In this document: in pieces, positions 35,999-36,143 of the stretch
Layout: every line of letters starts with the position of its first letter
How positions within the stretch are numbered: position 1 is the stretch's first letter
Assembly (NCBI GenBank): GCA_035571275.1
Contig: DATMKQ010000468.1
Location: 1-36,143 of the forward strand
Direction of reading: 5' to 3'
Origin: Trebonia sp035571275
GTDB taxonomy: Bacteria; Actinomycetota; Actinomycetes; Streptosporangiales; Streptosporangiaceae
Length of the DNA stretch: 36,143 bases
The notes under the pieces: generated by a model
Database searches by the model: none
What the model was told of the DNA's origin: nothing
The model's input: only the letters and a program-made list of their open reading frames with translations
Position numbers and translations under genes: made by a program

Positions 35999-36143
35999 AT
36001 CCAGCGCGTAACCACGGTCGTCATCGGCGCGGGGCACGCAGGCCTCGCCGCGAGCCACTTCCTCAGCGACCGGTCGATCGACCACGTCGTGCTCGAGCGC
36101 GGGGAGGTGGCGAACTCCTGGCGGCGCGAACGCTGGGACTCCC
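35999..36143 (+). CDS. FAD-dependent oxidoreductase, N-terminal part (3' end outside window)
   Basis: The frame reads QRVTTVVIGAGHAGLAASHFL, the N-terminal Rossmann loop (GxGxxG) of flavin-binding monooxygenase-type proteins, then HVVLERGEVANSWRRERWDS, the usual ribose-binding Glu followed by SWR...WDS. It continues past the end of the window. No ATG, GTG or TTG exists in frame before the loop. The position where relatives have their first Met holds ATC (35999-36001), with a strong GAGGAG eight bases upstream. An ATC start, or an error in the sequence, is the best explanation. It lies 12 nt after the OsmC stop. Confidence 0.8.
   Translation, partial: MQRVTTVVIGAGHAGLAASHFLSDRSIDHVVLERGEVANSWRRERWDS

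Noticed and set aside
1..36143. tRNA, rRNA, IS elements, prophage or defence genes
   Set aside because: None were recognised. No transposase, integrase, restriction, toxin-antitoxin or phage structural sequence appears in any frame I could read.

Overview
The window comes from a high-GC actinomycete chromosome. The signs are pervasive G+C-rich third codon positions, many GTG starts, many apparently leaderless promoters, a LysM/lysozyme-type cell-wall protein, an L,D-transpeptidase lipoprotein, a DUF1707 protein, an Actinobacteria-type Maf, and a metX-metY pair. I cannot name the genus from sequence alone. No phage, plasmid, IS, CRISPR, rRNA or tRNA signature was seen; it looks like ordinary chromosome with housekeeping, envelope and transport genes.

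Layout. (1) 1-3270: the end of an MFS exporter, then a membrane protein fused to a universal-stress-protein domain, divergent from a TetR regulator. Three copies of one 16-bp palindrome lie between them. (2) 3316-6017: a minus-strand run of a small membrane protein, proline iminopeptidase, aminoglycoside-phosphotransferase-like kinase and VOC protein, with stop/start overlaps. (3) 6159-8419: a DUF4037-GNAT fusion and a GrpB-family protein. (4) 8437-14202: a complete oligopeptide/dipeptide ABC importer (binding lipoprotein, two permeases, one double ATPase) read on the minus strand. (5) 14535-18682: methyltransferase, small unknown protein, DUF899 thioredoxin-like protein, SRPBCC protein, MBL-fold hydrolase and DUF1707 protein. 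(6) 18683-19277: a decayed region with a frameshifted alpha/beta-hydrolase remnant. (7) 19278-23473: Gfo/Idh oxidoreductase with EthD protein, Maf, an FMN-type oxidase-like protein with PPK2, and RNase HI carrying a G/C-tract N-terminal extension. (8) 23852-28580: LysM-lysozyme protein, MaoC-like hydratase, flotillin with an NfeD-like partner, and a 14-TM MFS exporter. (9) 28694-32185: secreted beta-helix protein, an unknown, a lipoprotein and an L,D-transpeptidase. (10) 32268-36143: metX, metY and a CoA-binding protein on the minus strand, divergent from an OsmC protein and the start of a flavoprotein that seems to begin at an ATC codon.

How the genes work together. The dpp-like operon imports peptides. 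metX-metY makes homocysteine from homoserine by way of O-acetylhomoserine and sulfide. PPK2 with its coupled oxidase-like partner, Maf and RNase HI serve nucleotide and nucleic-acid housekeeping. The LysM protein, L,D-transpeptidase and flotillin/NfeD pair act at the envelope.

The features most worth a second look are the triple operator between the stress fusion gene and its TetR neighbour; a palindromic element present twice, one copy flanked by a 12-bp direct repeat; the G/C-tract repeat inside the RNase HI reading frame; the DUF4037-GNAT fusion; a recurring -10 box placed 6-8 nt before start codons; and the apparent ATC start. I did not find a clear, wholly new multi-gene system.
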